A stretch of DNA of 64,000 nucleotides, taken from positions 1 through 64,000 of the forward strand of contig NZ_JAFFPS010000015.1 in the NCBI RefSeq assembly GCF_016919165.1, given 5' to 3'. The position numbers and the translations under genes are program-made. The notes beneath the pieces were generated by a model. The model was not told the origin of the DNA. It searched no databases and saw only the letters and a list, made by a program, of their open reading frames with translations. Origin of the DNA: Leptospira chreensis. GTDB taxonomy: Bacteria; Spirochaetota; Leptospiria; Leptospirales; Leptospiraceae. Shown one piece after another: positions 19,677-29,033 of this stretch; position 1 is the stretch's first letter, and every line of letters starts with the position of its first letter.

Positions 19677-20624
19677 ATGAAAATAACTCTTTTTGGTGTT
19701 AGAGGCTCTCTCCCCACCCCGATTTCTAAACCGGAACAACGGGAGAAAACTTTAAAGATTCTCCAAATGGCCAAAGAAGAGTGGAAAAAGGATCCCGACG
19801 GATTCTCTGAAGAAGAATTTTTAAACCATTTGCCCATCCCTCTTTCCCAAGATTTGGGAGGAAACACCACCTGCGTATACGTTGAAGGGGACGGGGGCGA
19901 AAAAGTCATTTTAGATATGGGGACGGGACTTCGGGTTCTCGGAAACCAACTAGCACCGCAAGCTTTTAGCGGAGAGAATATGGACATCCATATTCTTGTC
20001 TCCCATACACATTGGGATCATATCCAAGGTTGGCCTTTTTTTAAACCTGGTTATTCACCTTCTTGTAATATTCACTTTTACTCATGTATTGAAAATTTAG
20101 AAGAACGTCTCGTTCGCCAACAACATCCAGAAAATTTTCCAGTTACCTTAGAACAAATGGCTTCGAAGAAACATTTCCATCTTTGGAAAGAATTCGAATC
20201 CTATATGTTAGGTGGACTAAAGATCATTCCTTTTGGCCTTCGCCATCCTGGTTCTTGCACAGGATACCGGATTCGAGAAGGAAATAAAATTTTCCTTTTT
20301 TGTACGGACGTCGAATACCGAGAAGAAGACCGGGAACATCTAATCAAAATGAAACCTCAAATTGCAGGTGCCGACCTTATCATCATTGATGCCCAGTATA
20401 GCACTGCTGAGGCGGAAAAAAAACTGGGTTGGGGTCATACTGCGGTAAGTAAAGCCGTGGAGTTTGCGGAAATGATGGAGATTCGTTCTGTTGTCCTCAC
20501 TCATCATGAACCAGACCATACAGACCACGAAGTCGCACGAATAATTTTAGATGAAGCTCGGTTATTAAAACCAGGTGGAATGCAGGTTCATATTGCCCAT
20601 GAAGGACAGAAGTTTATTCTTTAG
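19677..20624 (+). CDS. MBL-fold metal-dependent hydrolase
   Basis: The 315-residue product opens with ITLFGVRGSLPTP, typical of a metallo-beta-lactamase subgroup near PhnP/RNase Z. It has the metal motif SHTHWDHIQGWPFF, a second Asp in FLFCTDVEY, and His in VLTHHEPDHTD. The insert between residues 18 and 60 is helical and charged. The substrate is unknown; relatives include phosphodiesterases and signalling-domain hydrolases. The gene starts 42 bases from trmB on the other strand. Confidence 0.85.
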   Translation: MKITLFGVRGSLPTPISKPEQREKTLKILQMAKEEWKKDPDGFSEEEFLNHLPIPLSQDLGGNTTCVYVEGDGGEKVILDMGTGLRVLGNQLAPQAFSGENMDIHILVSHTHWDHIQGWPFFKPGYSPSCNIHFYSCIENLEERLVRQQHPENFPVTLEQMASKKHFHLWKEFESYMLGGLKIIPFGLRHPGSCTGYRIREGNKIFLFCTDVEYREEDREHLIKMKPQIAGADLIIIDAQYSTAEAEKKLGWGHTAVSKAVEFAEMMEIRSVVLTHHEPDHTDHEVARIILDEARLLKPGGMQVHIAHEGQKFIL

Positions 20625-20699
20625 GTTATCAATTTGTATTGAATGGGATTTGAGTTTGATTATGGATCAGGTATCCATTCATATTAATGCAACCATCCC

Positions 20700-21740
20700 T
20701 CATTCATTGATTAAATAATTGGAATGGTATCCTCTGGCAGTCCCTGACCACTCTGGGCAATCTAGTTTTAGATCTGCATCCCAATGGATTTGGTAGGGTT
20801 TGGCAAAGAAGAGTTGGATAAAGAATCGTAAAAATGATGAAATGTTTTCCAAAGCACTCATTGTGGCAATGGGACGAGTCCGTTTGACAAGTAAGGAACA
20901 TGTCCCTTCGTTAAAGTACAAAACTTCTGTTTTCGGGATTGTATAACCAGAAGTAGGTTCTTTTTCCCAGTCTAAAACTTCGGCTCTTTCCACTGTTCCT
21001 TCCAGAACCAAGTGGCCTGTTTGATCAAGAACGGCAACACGGCGAAAAAAGGCTCCAGGGAAATCAGCATTCCCCACAAAACCACCGGTAAAAATTCGAT
21101 GTCCATCCTTTGTAATGGATCTCACCAATTCCCATTTTTTGGAAAACTGATACACGGCTTCGTTGGAGAGGATATGTTCCAATCCACCTACACCTTTGAC
21201 TTCTTCGATTGTTTCTTTGTATCGAATGGTGCCTGTGACTTGAGAGAAGGAGAAGGGGATGTCGGCTTGGACAAATTTTCCTTCCTCTTTCAACGGATAT
21301 CTTCCTTTAGAGATAGGAACAGATCCTCGTCTTGGTTTGTAATCTAAATTGATTTCCCAATCACCATAGTTCATATGGAAAGAATAAGTTCCGTTTTTAT
21401 TTTCCATCCAATTGTCACCGCTCTTTTGGTAGAACAGGCCTTTTTTGGATTCATATTCATCAGCATCGAATTCACGAGTAGAATAAAATACAGGTTGGTC
21501 TTTCGGTTTTAAAAGTAACGATATACCGTTGTTATGCGACCCTGGTCCAAAATTACTCACAAGGAATGTGGCGAATAAATTATATTTTTCATTCCTAAAA
21601 GTGAAATTCCAAGCTTGGAGATAACCTTCATCAGGGAAATATTGGGTTTTAAAATCTTGTGCAGGTAGGTTTTGGATTGGTTGTAGTAGAAACAAAAGAC
21701 CAAACCAAACCAATCGAAAGAATTGCCGAAACACCGGCAA
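20700..21740 (-). CDS. Secreted lipocalin-like (CrtC/AttH/Svf1-type) protein
   Basis: The frame opens at a TTG (21740); an exact start cannot be decided because the first codons show no clear ribosome site. A signal peptide ends near LPAQDF. The 346-residue product is beta-rich with W-N-F, F-S-F-S-Q-V-T-G and G-V-G-G-L-E-H motifs in two similar halves. I think it belongs to the CrtC/AttH lipocalin-like superfamily, but this is from pattern and not certain. It faces the convergent MBL gene across 75 bases. A role in handling a hydrophobic ligand would be inference. Confidence 0.65.
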   Translation of the reverse strand: MPVFRQFFRLVWFGLLFLLQPIQNLPAQDFKTQYFPDEGYLQAWNFTFRNEKYNLFATFLVSNFGPGSHNNGISLLLKPKDQPVFYSTREFDADEYESKKGLFYQKSGDNWMENKNGTYSFHMNYGDWEINLDYKPRRGSVPISKGRYPLKEEGKFVQADIPFSFSQVTGTIRYKETIEEVKGVGGLEHILSNEAVYQFSKKWELVRSITKDGHRIFTGGFVGNADFPGAFFRRVAVLDQTGHLVLEGTVERAEVLDWEKEPTSGYTIPKTEVLYFNEGTCSLLVKRTRPIATMSALENISSFLRFFIQLFFAKPYQIHWDADLKLDCPEWSGTARGYHSNYLINE

Positions 21741-21790
21741 ATCCTAACGGGTGCTTGTAAAAGAATCAAGATTTTTCTTGGGGATTTCCT

Positions 21791-22165
21791 TTAAATGGAA
21801 ACAGAGCTGGGAAGAGAAAGAGCAAACAAATCTCCCAGACAAACGAGCGAAAACACGGGATGTTCAGTATTGCCAATTTGTTTCAAACGTTCCCTCTCTT
21901 CGGCGATTCCATCGATATGGATCCAACTTTCAATTTGTTCTTCGGGTAGAATGCGACAGGCCACTTGGTATTCAAAGGTTCCGATTTGTGAGAAAAAGAT
22001 CTGCACGGATTCAGGGGCGGAGTCAGCTAAGGCGCGTCGAAAGGCAAATTGTTTGGATTTGGTTTCGCCCCGCATTTCATAGTAGTGGTTCAGAATTCGT
22101 AAGATATGTAGGAATTCTTCTTTTTTTGTCATAAGCTCGCGCCAGGAATCGTCGGTTTCTTTCAT
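21791..22165 (-). CDS. Conserved hypothetical protein, 124 residues
   Basis: I do not recognise it. It starts MKETDDSWREL, is helical, has no signal or membrane segment and ends in a short hydrophobic tail (FSLVCLGDLFALSLP). The minus strand is coherent here, and plus-strand ORFs over it are poor. It lies between the lipocalin-like gene and a divergent hypothetical gene, and no operon partner suggests a function. Confidence 0.6.
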   Translation of the reverse strand: MKETDDSWRELMTKKEEFLHILRILNHYYEMRGETKSKQFAFRRALADSAPESVQIFFSQIGTFEYQVACRILPEEQIESWIHIDGIAEERERLKQIGNTEHPVFSLVCLGDLFALSLPSSVSI

Positions 22166-22243
22166 ACTTGTGGGGGTCAGAGGGGATTGAGATTGGTTCT
22201 TAAAAAAGGATTCTCACTTGAAAAATACTTTCCCCTATCCAAG

Positions 22244-22810
22244 ATGAACGAAACGGGCATGGTAACGGAGATATTAGAAATATTCTGGAAAGAGAAACTC
22301 CGGTTCGCCCAATACTGTTTTGATGAATTGGCTCTTTTGGATGCAAAGGCCTTTTCTGAAAAAAAAACCAATGGAAAGACTCCGGTTTGGACCCTCCAGC
22401 AGATGATCTCTTATGATCGCACTTTTAGTTTTTACCTTCCCCTCTCCCTTCGCATCAGCGGATTTTTCTTTTTTACCACATTCAAAGACCAAGACATAGA
22501 AAAAGACCTGGAAGCCATTCGGGATCGGTACACACCGCCAGCTTTCCCAACCCATTTTTGGGAGATTCAAATTGCGAAAGCCGAAGACCTTCAAATTAAA
22601 GCAACAGATCCTTTGGTCAAAGAACAATGTGAATCTTGGAAAGAGGTTCTTGTCCGATTGGAATCAAAACTTTCTGGGATTTCCGAACGTGATGCCTATA
22701 GAAAAAGATATACATCCCTTACGGGAATTCATACCATTTCAGGAGCGATCAATAATTCTACGGAATTTTGTCACTACCTCTGGAATTTACATATGGTAAA
22801 TCCAACATAA
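22244..22810 (+). CDS. Conserved hypothetical protein, helical, possibly DinB-like
   Basis: The frame opens at TTG 22187, but the first 19 residues look like translated leader, so ATG 22244 (MNETGMVTEI) is preferred; neither has a convincing ribosome site. The 188-residue product is mostly helical with no signal peptide. Bundled helices with a late His (NSTEFCHYLW) hint at the DinB/YfiT superfamily, but I see no clear metal triad, so the assignment is weak. It sits 45 bases before icd on the same strand. Confidence 0.55.
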   Translation: MNETGMVTEILEIFWKEKLRFAQYCFDELALLDAKAFSEKKTNGKTPVWTLQQMISYDRTFSFYLPLSLRISGFFFFTTFKDQDIEKDLEAIRDRYTPPAFPTHFWEIQIAKAEDLQIKATDPLVKEQCESWKEVLVRLESKLSGISERDAYRKRYTSLTGIHTISGAINNSTEFCHYLWNLHMVNPT

Positions 22811-22855
22811 ACGTATTTATGCAAATCAAAAATTGAATGAGTTTAGGAGAAATCA

Positions 22856-24067
22856 ATGGGAAAAATTAAAGTAAAAACACCGCTTGTTGAGTTAGACGGC
22901 GATGAAATGACAAGAATTATCTGGAAAGAAATTAAAGATCGTTTCATCCACCCTTATTTAGACATCACTTTGGAATATTACGACTTAGGTGTTGAATACC
23001 GTGATAAAACGGATGACCAAGTCACTGTAGATTCTGCTAACGCGATCAAAAAACATGGCGTAGGTGTTAAATGTGCAACCATCACTCCTAACGCAGACCG
23101 TGTAAAAGAATATAACTTAAAACAAGAATGGAAATCACCTAACGGAACGATCCGTGCCATCCTTGATGGAACTGTTTTCCGTAAACCTATCATCATCAAA
23201 AATATTCCAGCAGCCGTAAACTCTTGGAAAAAACCAATTGCGATTGGACGACATGCTTACGGTGATATTTACCGTGACGTGGAAATCTTAGTTGATGGTC
23301 CAGGTAAAGTAGAACTCGTTTATACAGATGCTTCTGGTACTGAAAAACAAAGATTGCTTGTGAATGAATTCAAAGGTGCTGGTGTTGCGCTTGCAATGCA
23401 CAACTTAGATGAATCCATCAAATCTTTTGCGAAAGCATGTTTCACTTATGCTTTGTCTGAAAAAATCAGCATCTGGTTTGCAACGAAAGATACAATCTCT
23501 AAAAAATACCATGCTCGTTTCCGTGATATCTTTGATAACATGGCAAAAGAACAAGAAGCTGCTATGAAAGCTGCTGGTATTACTTATAGTTACTACCTCA
23601 TTGATGATGCAGTTGCGCAAATCATGAAAAACGAAGGCGGACAACTTTGGGCCCTGATGAACTATGACGGAGACGTTATGAGTGATATGGTGGCTTCTGG
23701 TTTTGGTTCCCTTGGTCTTATGACTTCCGTTCTTGTATCTCCCGATGGAAAATACGAGTATGAAGCAGCACACGGAACTGTGACTCGCCACTATCGTAAA
23801 TACCAAAAAGGAGAAACCACTTCGACAAACTCTGTAGCGTCTATCTTTGCTTGGACGGGAGCACTTGCGAAACGTGGGGAACTTGATGGAACTCCAGATG
23901 TAGTGAACTTTGCTTTGAAATTGGAAGAAGCAATCATTGAAACCATCGAAGGTGGTGAAATGACAAAAGACTTACTTTCTCTTTCTACAGCTGCGAAAAA
24001 AACAGAATTGGATACTTTCCAATTTATGGAAGCTGTACAAAAACGTTTGGACTCCAAACTTAAATAA
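22856..24067 (+). CDS. icd: NADP-dependent isocitrate dehydrogenase, eukaryote-type
   Basis: The 403-residue protein begins [19 protein letters not shown] and continues with [10 protein letters not shown] and [10 protein letters not shown], all hallmarks of the type II homodimeric NADP enzymes also found in mitochondria. The substrate-binding Arg and Lys motifs and the C-terminal [11 protein letters not shown] loop, which sets NADP specificity, are present. It makes 2-oxoglutarate and NADPH in the TCA cycle. GGAGAAATC precedes the ATG. It is terminated by an intrinsic hairpin at 24080-24115. Confidence 0.97.
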   Translation: MGKIKVKTPLVELDGDEMTRIIWKEIKDRFIHPYLDITLEYYDLGVEYRDKTDDQVTVDSANAIKKHGVGVKCATITPNADRVKEYNLKQEWKSPNGTIRAILDGTVFRKPIIIKNIPAAVNSWKKPIAIGRHAYGDIYRDVEILVDGPGKVELVYTDASGTEKQRLLVNEFKGAGVALAMHNLDESIKSFAKACFTYALSEKISIWFATKDTISKKYHARFRDIFDNMAKEQEAAMKAAGITYSYYLIDDAVAQIMKNEGGQLWALMNYDGDVMSDMVASGFGSLGLMTSVLVSPDGKYEYEAAHGTVTRHYRKYQKGETTSTNSVASIFAWTGALAKRGELDGTPDVVNFALKLEEAIIETIEGGEMTKDLLSLSTAAKKTELDTFQFMEAVQKRLDSKLK

Positions 24068-24079
24068 GTTTGTTTCCGT

Positions 24080-24115
24080 CACCCTGTCATTTGGCAGGGT
24101 GTGATCTTTCTTTTC
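24080..24115 (+). terminator. Intrinsic terminator after icd
   Basis: CACCCTG (24080-24086) pairs with CAGGGTG (24095-24101) around an eight-base loop. A pyrimidine-rich TCTTTCTTTTC tract follows. Confidence 0.75.
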
Positions 24116-24216
24116 TAATATCCTTACTTTCCCACCTCCTTTTTGATTCATAAAATATTTCCTTGCAATTGCCATTGGATACCATACATTCAATTTCCGT
24201 AATACAGGGGATTGTT

Positions 24217-24927
24217 ATGAAATTATATAGATACGTTTTTTGTTGCCTATTTCTGGTATTTGCATCGATTTCCGCCGATCCAATCTCTCCCAAAAAAGGG
24301 GACCGAGTGGAAGTTTACGATGCGAAACAAGGTAAGTCGTTTTCAGGTATGGTGATCAAAGTAGAGAAGGATGGATTTTTGATCCATTACGATGGTTATG
24401 CAGATAGTTATGATGAAGTTGTCACTTTGGATCGGATGAAACCCATGTCGGAAATTCCTGGTGTTTCCTTTATTAGATCAGAGAAGGGTAAGTCTGTCAC
24501 CGTAATCGGAAATCTAAAAATAGGTTCTATTATGGATGATTTAGAATGGGCCGAGTCCAGTTCTATGGCGTGTTGGCCTGGGATTCGCAATGTGGAATTT
24601 GAAGGAAACCAAATTCACTATTGGACGGACCTTCCCAAAAAATCAACACTGATCATTACAGTGAAACCGAAAGATAGTGAAACGCGTGTTAATTTGTATG
24701 CCTTTAGCGGTTTTGATCCCAAATACATTCCACCAAAAGTATTTGGAGCCGTCAGTTGTGAAGCCTCGCATCCCACTTGGATTGGAACTCCTGATTTTTC
24801 AAAACCTGCAGAACCGCAAAGCGTAGAACTTCGTGCCGTTGGTAATCCTTACCGAGTCTTTATTGGAGTGAGTGGAGCAAAAAATATAACCGAAGGTGAC
24901 TTTGAGCTTATCGTGGAAGTCAAATAG
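24217..24927 (+). CDS. Secreted protein with Tudor/agenet-like N-terminal domain
   Basis: ATG 24217 is chosen because AGGGG lies at 24206-24210 and a signal peptide (residues about 1-21, ending SISA) follows; the frame itself opens at 24163. Residues about 27-70 (KKGDRVEVYDAKQ to DEVVTLDRMKP) look like a small SH3/Tudor-like barrel. The remaining 165 residues are beta-rich with two Cys pairs and no family I can name. It directly precedes an adenylate cyclase gene by four bases, so the two are probably co-transcribed. Function unknown. Confidence 0.72.
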   Translation: MKLYRYVFCCLFLVFASISADPISPKKGDRVEVYDAKQGKSFSGMVIKVEKDGFLIHYDGYADSYDEVVTLDRMKPMSEIPGVSFIRSEKGKSVTVIGNLKIGSIMDDLEWAESSSMACWPGIRNVEFEGNQIHYWTDLPKKSTLIITVKPKDSETRVNLYAFSGFDPKYIPPKVFGAVSCEASHPTWIGTPDFSKPAEPQSVELRAVGNPYRVFIGVSGAKNITEGDFELIVEVK

Positions 24928-24931
24928 GATA

Positions 24932-26182
24932 ATGATCGCTGAATTTATAGATTGGTATGCGAATGAAATCTCAGAAGTAAAGACTTCGGCCGAACTATTT
25001 GATAAATGTATTGGTTATTTACAAAAACTGAACTTTCAGATTGTTCGGGTGAGTATGGGGACTCGCACTCTCCACCCACAGGTAGAATCTTTATCTTATA
25101 CTTGGGTTCCCAAAGGAAAATTAGAATATTTTGACGAAACTACCAATCAACTGCAACATTCAAAATCAATTATAGAATCTGAAAATGGATTCCTTAGAGA
25201 GGTTCGTTTTCGATTGGGATCGTTGCAAACTTCTCAGTTTGTGGCAAGTCCTGTCCAACATGTAATGTCTACCAAAATGCCGTATTACTTTAGTTTTGTG
25301 GATCATAAAGGAGAAACATATCCTTATCCCATTCTGGATGACTTAGGTCCGCTAGGGGCCACCGGTTATTTTGCAGTACCAATCTTCCAAAAAGGGGCAG
25401 GTTTTGCTTTCCTCAGTTTGGTTACAGACAAACCAAGTGGTTGGTCGAAGGACGAACTTATTTTTTTAAACCAAGTTCTAAAAATGATTTCTCTGCAGTG
25501 GATCAACTTCATTCAAAATGAATTAACAGAATCTCTGCTGAGTGTTTACTTAGGAAAAAGAACTGGATCTACAGTATATTCAGGGAAGGTTTTTTTGGGG
25601 GAACTGGATAAAATCCAATCGGTGATTTGGTTTTCTGATATTCGCAATTATTCGGGAATGAGTGAGAAGTTATCTCCTCCAGAAATTATACAATTATTAA
25701 ATGATTATTTTGGTTTAGCCATCCCACTCATTGAAGCCCATGGAGGTGAAGTTTTAAAACTTCTGGGAGATGGGATATTGGCTGTATTCCCTTATTCAGA
25801 ATCCAATAAAACCTTTGTTGGAAAAAAGGTTCTTCTCGCTGTAAGAAAGTTAGGTGAAGATTTATTTCTTCACAACCAATCGAGAGAAAAAGAAGCAAAA
25901 CTTCCGATCCATCATGGGGTCGGTTTACATTCCGGAGAAATCCTTTATGGGAATATTGGTTCTACGGAGAGATTGGATTTTACAGTGATCGGAGAAGCGG
26001 TCAACTTAACTAGTCGGATTGCTGGGATGTGTGGGGAATTGGGGAAAGCAGTGTTGGCTTCTGCAAATTTAGCGAACCAAATCCCCGTTCGTTGGGAAGA
26101 ACTCGGGGAACACAAACTCAAAGGTATTGGTTCTCCTCAGAAAATCTTTGCCATTTCGGAAAGAACTAAGAAGAAGTATTAA
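24932..26182 (+). CDS. Class III adenylate cyclase with GAF-like sensor domain
   Basis: The start at 24932 (MIAEFIDWYANE) follows the preceding stop by four bases; the frame opens slightly earlier. The N-terminal 200 residues resemble a GAF sensor domain with PLGATGYFAVPIF. The catalytic domain has the metal-binding Asp in IWFSDIRNYSG and LLGDGILAVF, Lys in EVLKLLGDG and the DFTVIGEAVNLTSRI segment with the transition-state Asn, all consistent with ATP as substrate. No membrane segments are apparent, so it should be a soluble cAMP-producing enzyme controlled by a small ligand or redox state. Confidence 0.92.
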   Translation: MIAEFIDWYANEISEVKTSAELFDKCIGYLQKLNFQIVRVSMGTRTLHPQVESLSYTWVPKGKLEYFDETTNQLQHSKSIIESENGFLREVRFRLGSLQTSQFVASPVQHVMSTKMPYYFSFVDHKGETYPYPILDDLGPLGATGYFAVPIFQKGAGFAFLSLVTDKPSGWSKDELIFLNQVLKMISLQWINFIQNELTESLLSVYLGKRTGSTVYSGKVFLGELDKIQSVIWFSDIRNYSGMSEKLSPPEIIQLLNDYFGLAIPLIEAHGGEVLKLLGDGILAVFPYSESNKTFVGKKVLLAVRKLGEDLFLHNQSREKEAKLPIHHGVGLHSGEILYGNIGSTERLDFTVIGEAVNLTSRIAGMCGELGKAVLASANLANQIPVRWEELGEHKLKGIGSPQKIFAISERTKKKY

Positions 26183-26266
26183 GATAATATCGGTTAGTTT
26201 GTTTTTGAAAAATAAAATTTCAGAAAATATGAAATATATAAATAAATTTACTTCCATCATAAAAAG

Positions 26267-26791
26267 ATGAAAATTAAACTCACTCCATTTACGAAAGAAG
26301 AAATTGAAAGTATTATTTCTTGGACAAAAACTGAGGAGTTTTTGTTGGTTTGGTCGGGCCCTGTATACCAATTGAATTCTTTAAGAGAACAATTGATAAG
26401 GGACTTAGACTTTGCAGAAAAAAATCCGAATCAGTTCCAAATGTATTCTGTGATTGATTCTGAAAATTCAAAACTGATTGGCCATGCTCAAATCACCATA
26501 GATTCTAAAAACGATTCCGCTCATATTTCTAGAATTCTTATTGGAAACGAAACAATCCGAGGTCAAGGAATTGGACTTCAAATTATAAAGAATCTATTGG
26601 AGATTATTTTTCATAAACTTCAGTTACACCGTGTCACTTTGAATGTTTATGATTTTAATCATTCGGCTATCCAATGTTATGAGAAAGCGGGTTTTAAGGC
26701 CGAAGGCCTCTTCAAGGAAAATACAAAATTTAAGGATAGTTATTGGTCAACGATACCAATGGCCATCCTTAAATCCGAAATTTCTATATAG
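26267..26791 (+). CDS. GNAT family N-acetyltransferase, RimJ/RimL-like
   Basis: The 174-residue product has the acetyl-CoA-binding loop RGQGIGLQIIKNLLE and the later NVYDFNHSAIQCYEKAGF motif of GNAT enzymes that modify amino groups. It lies 85 bases after the cyclase gene on the same strand, with a possible separate promoter. It is convergent with the next gene, ending one base before that gene's stop. Substrate unknown. Confidence 0.88.
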   Translation: MKIKLTPFTKEEIESIISWTKTEEFLLVWSGPVYQLNSLREQLIRDLDFAEKNPNQFQMYSVIDSENSKLIGHAQITIDSKNDSAHISRILIGNETIRGQGIGLQIIKNLLEIIFHKLQLHRVTLNVYDFNHSAIQCYEKAGFKAEGLFKENTKFKDSYWSTIPMAILKSEISI

Positions 26792-26792
26792 A

Positions 26793-27632
26793 TTATCTAA
26801 CAATCACCCATTTACCATTGATTAGGCTTAAATACAGCGGAATGGCTGCTCCTTTTTTAGATGTGAGGATAGAGTCTCCTTTCTGATTTGTCACACTTAC
26901 GATTTGGTTATTACAAAGTAAGGTAAACTTAGGATTCTTTGTATCTAGTTTCCAACTGGAACCGATGGCTTTTGTCATACCTGCTATGGATTTGAGTTCC
27001 TCAGCTTCTACATAAGGATAGTAACGAACTTCGGATGTGTCCTTTGCGCGAAATTCGATCCAAGAAAGGATTTTCTTGGAATCTTTTGTGTTGAGGATTT
27101 TAGTGAATTCTTTTGCAAATTCAAGGATAGAAGTTTCTTTTTCCTTTGTAATCGTGATACTTTCTGCTTGTTTCCACAATTGGCTTGGTGGGTCAAAGGG
27201 TGGATTGAATTCTATCTCGAACCATTCACCTAATTTTGCTTTTGTGAGAGATGGCCACTGGAAGTGATGCAAAAGAAGTCCCTCATCAGGGAATTGTCCT
27301 TTTTGGCCTATTAATAGTTTTACTTCTGCTTCTTTGGATAAACCTTCCGTTTCTTTTTGTTTTCCCTTTCTTTCCGTGAGCCTAATTTTGATTTTGTTTT
27401 TACCAGGCAAAATCCAGTAGTTGATGTCTGCTTGTCCTGAAGAATCATCATTGGAGTTTGCACTGCGAACTTCATAGCCGTTGGCATCAATCTCTAAATT
27501 GACCGAATAGTTTTTATAGGTGATGATATAGTATCCTTCTTTAGGAGGAGTCGGAGCACTGGGTTTTTCTTCCGCTTGGATTGGGGAGAGGAGGAGGGTC
27601 ATTGTTATAATAAGGAACAAGATTCTTTGCAT
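26793..27632 (-). CDS. Secreted hypothetical protein, 279 residues
   Basis: A signal peptide of about 20 residues ends PIQA, followed by a Pro-rich linker (EEKPSAPTPPKEG). The mature part has an N-terminal beta domain (IITYKNYSVNLEIDANGYEV) and a C-terminal domain (about 170-279) that ends in LYLSLINGKWVIVR, reminiscent of NTF2-like or DUF4440-type folds. I do not recognise a family. It is convergent with the GNAT gene and about 125 bases from the rhomboid gene. Confidence 0.7.
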   Translation of the reverse strand: MQRILFLIITMTLLLSPIQAEEKPSAPTPPKEGYYIITYKNYSVNLEIDANGYEVRSANSNDDSSGQADINYWILPGKNKIKIRLTERKGKQKETEGLSKEAEVKLLIGQKGQFPDEGLLLHHFQWPSLTKAKLGEWFEIEFNPPFDPPSQLWKQAESITITKEKETSILEFAKEFTKILNTKDSKKILSWIEFRAKDTSEVRYYPYVEAEELKSIAGMTKAIGSSWKLDTKNPKFTLLCNNQIVSVTNQKGDSILTSKKGAAIPLYLSLINGKWVIVR

Positions 27633-27758
27633 CGAGAATTCTCCAATATCGAGGTAACGGAGGATTCTAAATGGAGGAAATAAATTGTCGATGAGAAATT
27701 AATTTACGACAGTATTTTTGGAAAGGGTTAGAATCAAGAATCCATCACTGGATTTGTG

Positions 27759-28511
27759 TTAAAGAAATTTCTTTCCATGACGATCGAAAAAGAAATTTGT
27801 ATTACAGGCAGAACAATGAAGCCGTCCATATTTTTTGGTAGGGATGGGTTTGTTACAAGAAGGACAAAGGACAGTTTTGTTGATGAAAGTAGATAGACGT
27901 AAATTATGTTCCAGCCGATCTAGAAATTGGAATCGGATAAAGATATGAGCGAGAGTGAGACCGGTTAAAAAAGCAATGACTTGCCCACCATAAACACTTC
28001 GCACTTGTTTGTCTAATTCAACAACATAGAAATAAGATTGGATGAGAATCCAAACACTGAGGCTGATAAAGATTGGTACATCACGGAAAGTTCCCTTTTC
28101 GAATACCATCGTACTTTTTACATTGGGAAAAAATACAAAATACATACCAAGGATTCCGGAGATGACACCAGAAGTTCCGATGACGGGAACAATGGAATTT
28201 ATATGAAATAAAAAATAGGTTAGGTTGGCTACAATCCCAAAGAAGAGAAATAAAATGAAAAAATAAAAATGCCCCACTACATCTTCTATATTGTCCGCGA
28301 ACATATATAAATAAACTGCATTCGTAAACCATTCACTAAAAGAAGAATTAAAGAAAATAGAAAAAACAATACTGAGACCAAACTCCTTTTTTGGTGTGAA
28401 TGCATAAGACTCGGGATGATCGAAGAACAATGTCAACATCGTTAAAAAAATAAACCCAAGGGTTAGGATTGGTTTTCTGTAGTTATGATTTGCTTTTTCG
28501 AATACAAACAT
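27759..28511 (-). CDS. Rhomboid-family membrane protein, probable pseudoprotease, with C-terminal zinc ribbon
   Basis: The 250-residue protein has six or more hydrophobic helices and the rhomboid nucleophile motif GTSGVISGILG (Ser114). In the usual position of the catalytic His (GlpG His254, in the GAHIAG motif) the sequence reads GGQVIAF, so the residue is Gln177. The oxyanion His150 position is Glu60, while the Asn154 position (Asn64) is conserved. After the last helix a zinc ribbon with CPSC and CSAC (Cys216, 219, 233, 236) ends the protein. It follows the Imm5-like gene by two bases, so the two form one operon. Confidence 0.85.
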   Translation of the reverse strand: MFVFEKANHNYRKPILTLGFIFLTMLTLFFDHPESYAFTPKKEFGLSIVFSIFFNSSFSEWFTNAVYLYMFADNIEDVVGHFYFFILFLFFGIVANLTYFLFHINSIVPVIGTSGVISGILGMYFVFFPNVKSTMVFEKGTFRDVPIFISLSVWILIQSYFYVVELDKQVRSVYGGQVIAFLTGLTLAHIFIRFQFLDRLEHNLRLSTFINKTVLCPSCNKPIPTKKYGRLHCSACNTNFFFDRHGKKFL

Positions 28512-28513
28512 TG

Positions 28514-28993
28514 TTAGTTGGCCTTTGAGTCTGCCAATAGTTGTAATAGATGATTATATTGCCAATCCCGTTCTTTTTGGACAGAAAGATCGGGATCCGC
28601 ATTTTCATTGGCTCTATGGATGGCTTGTAAGGAATAATTAGCAGCTCCGATGGCATGGGTTTTGACATGGGCAGTGGCGACAGCTTGTCCTGCCGCACGA
28701 GCCACAGATTTTGCCGGGTTATCCATCTCAATCTTTCTTGCCGTAGCATGGGAATCTAAAGCGGCCTTTCGCACTACAGCCATACTGAACTTTCCCGTTT
28801 GGATCCATTCTTTTAATACATCCAAGGCTTGTTTGGGGTGATTGTCATGAAAATCGGAATTTTCATAATAGAAAAATACTCGCTCCACACAATCTACGGC
28901 CCACCGAGCCGATGTTTTGTGATTGGTTTCTGAGAGTAAATCCATGATTCGATTTTCTTTGGTAGCAATGCTAAACTTGGACTTTCGAGCCAT
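28514..28993 (-). CDS. Imm5-like immunity-type protein
   Basis: The 159-residue helical protein has the block WAVDCVERVFFYYE followed by HPKQALDVLKEWI and ARAAGQAVATAHVKTHAIGA. These match my recollection of the Imm5-like family annotated as putative immunity proteins. No toxin gene is near. It precedes the rhomboid homologue by two bases in the same direction. An immunity role is family-based; here it is unsupported by a cognate toxin. Confidence 0.8.
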   Translation of the reverse strand: MARKSKFSIATKENRIMDLLSETNHKTSARWAVDCVERVFFYYENSDFHDNHPKQALDVLKEWIQTGKFSMAVVRKAALDSHATARKIEMDNPAKSVARAAGQAVATAHVKTHAIGAANYSLQAIHRANENADPDLSVQKERDWQYNHLLQLLADSKAN

Positions 28994-29033
28994 GTTTCCA
29001 TTGTATCACGGTAAACTTTCTTTCAAAGCGAAT

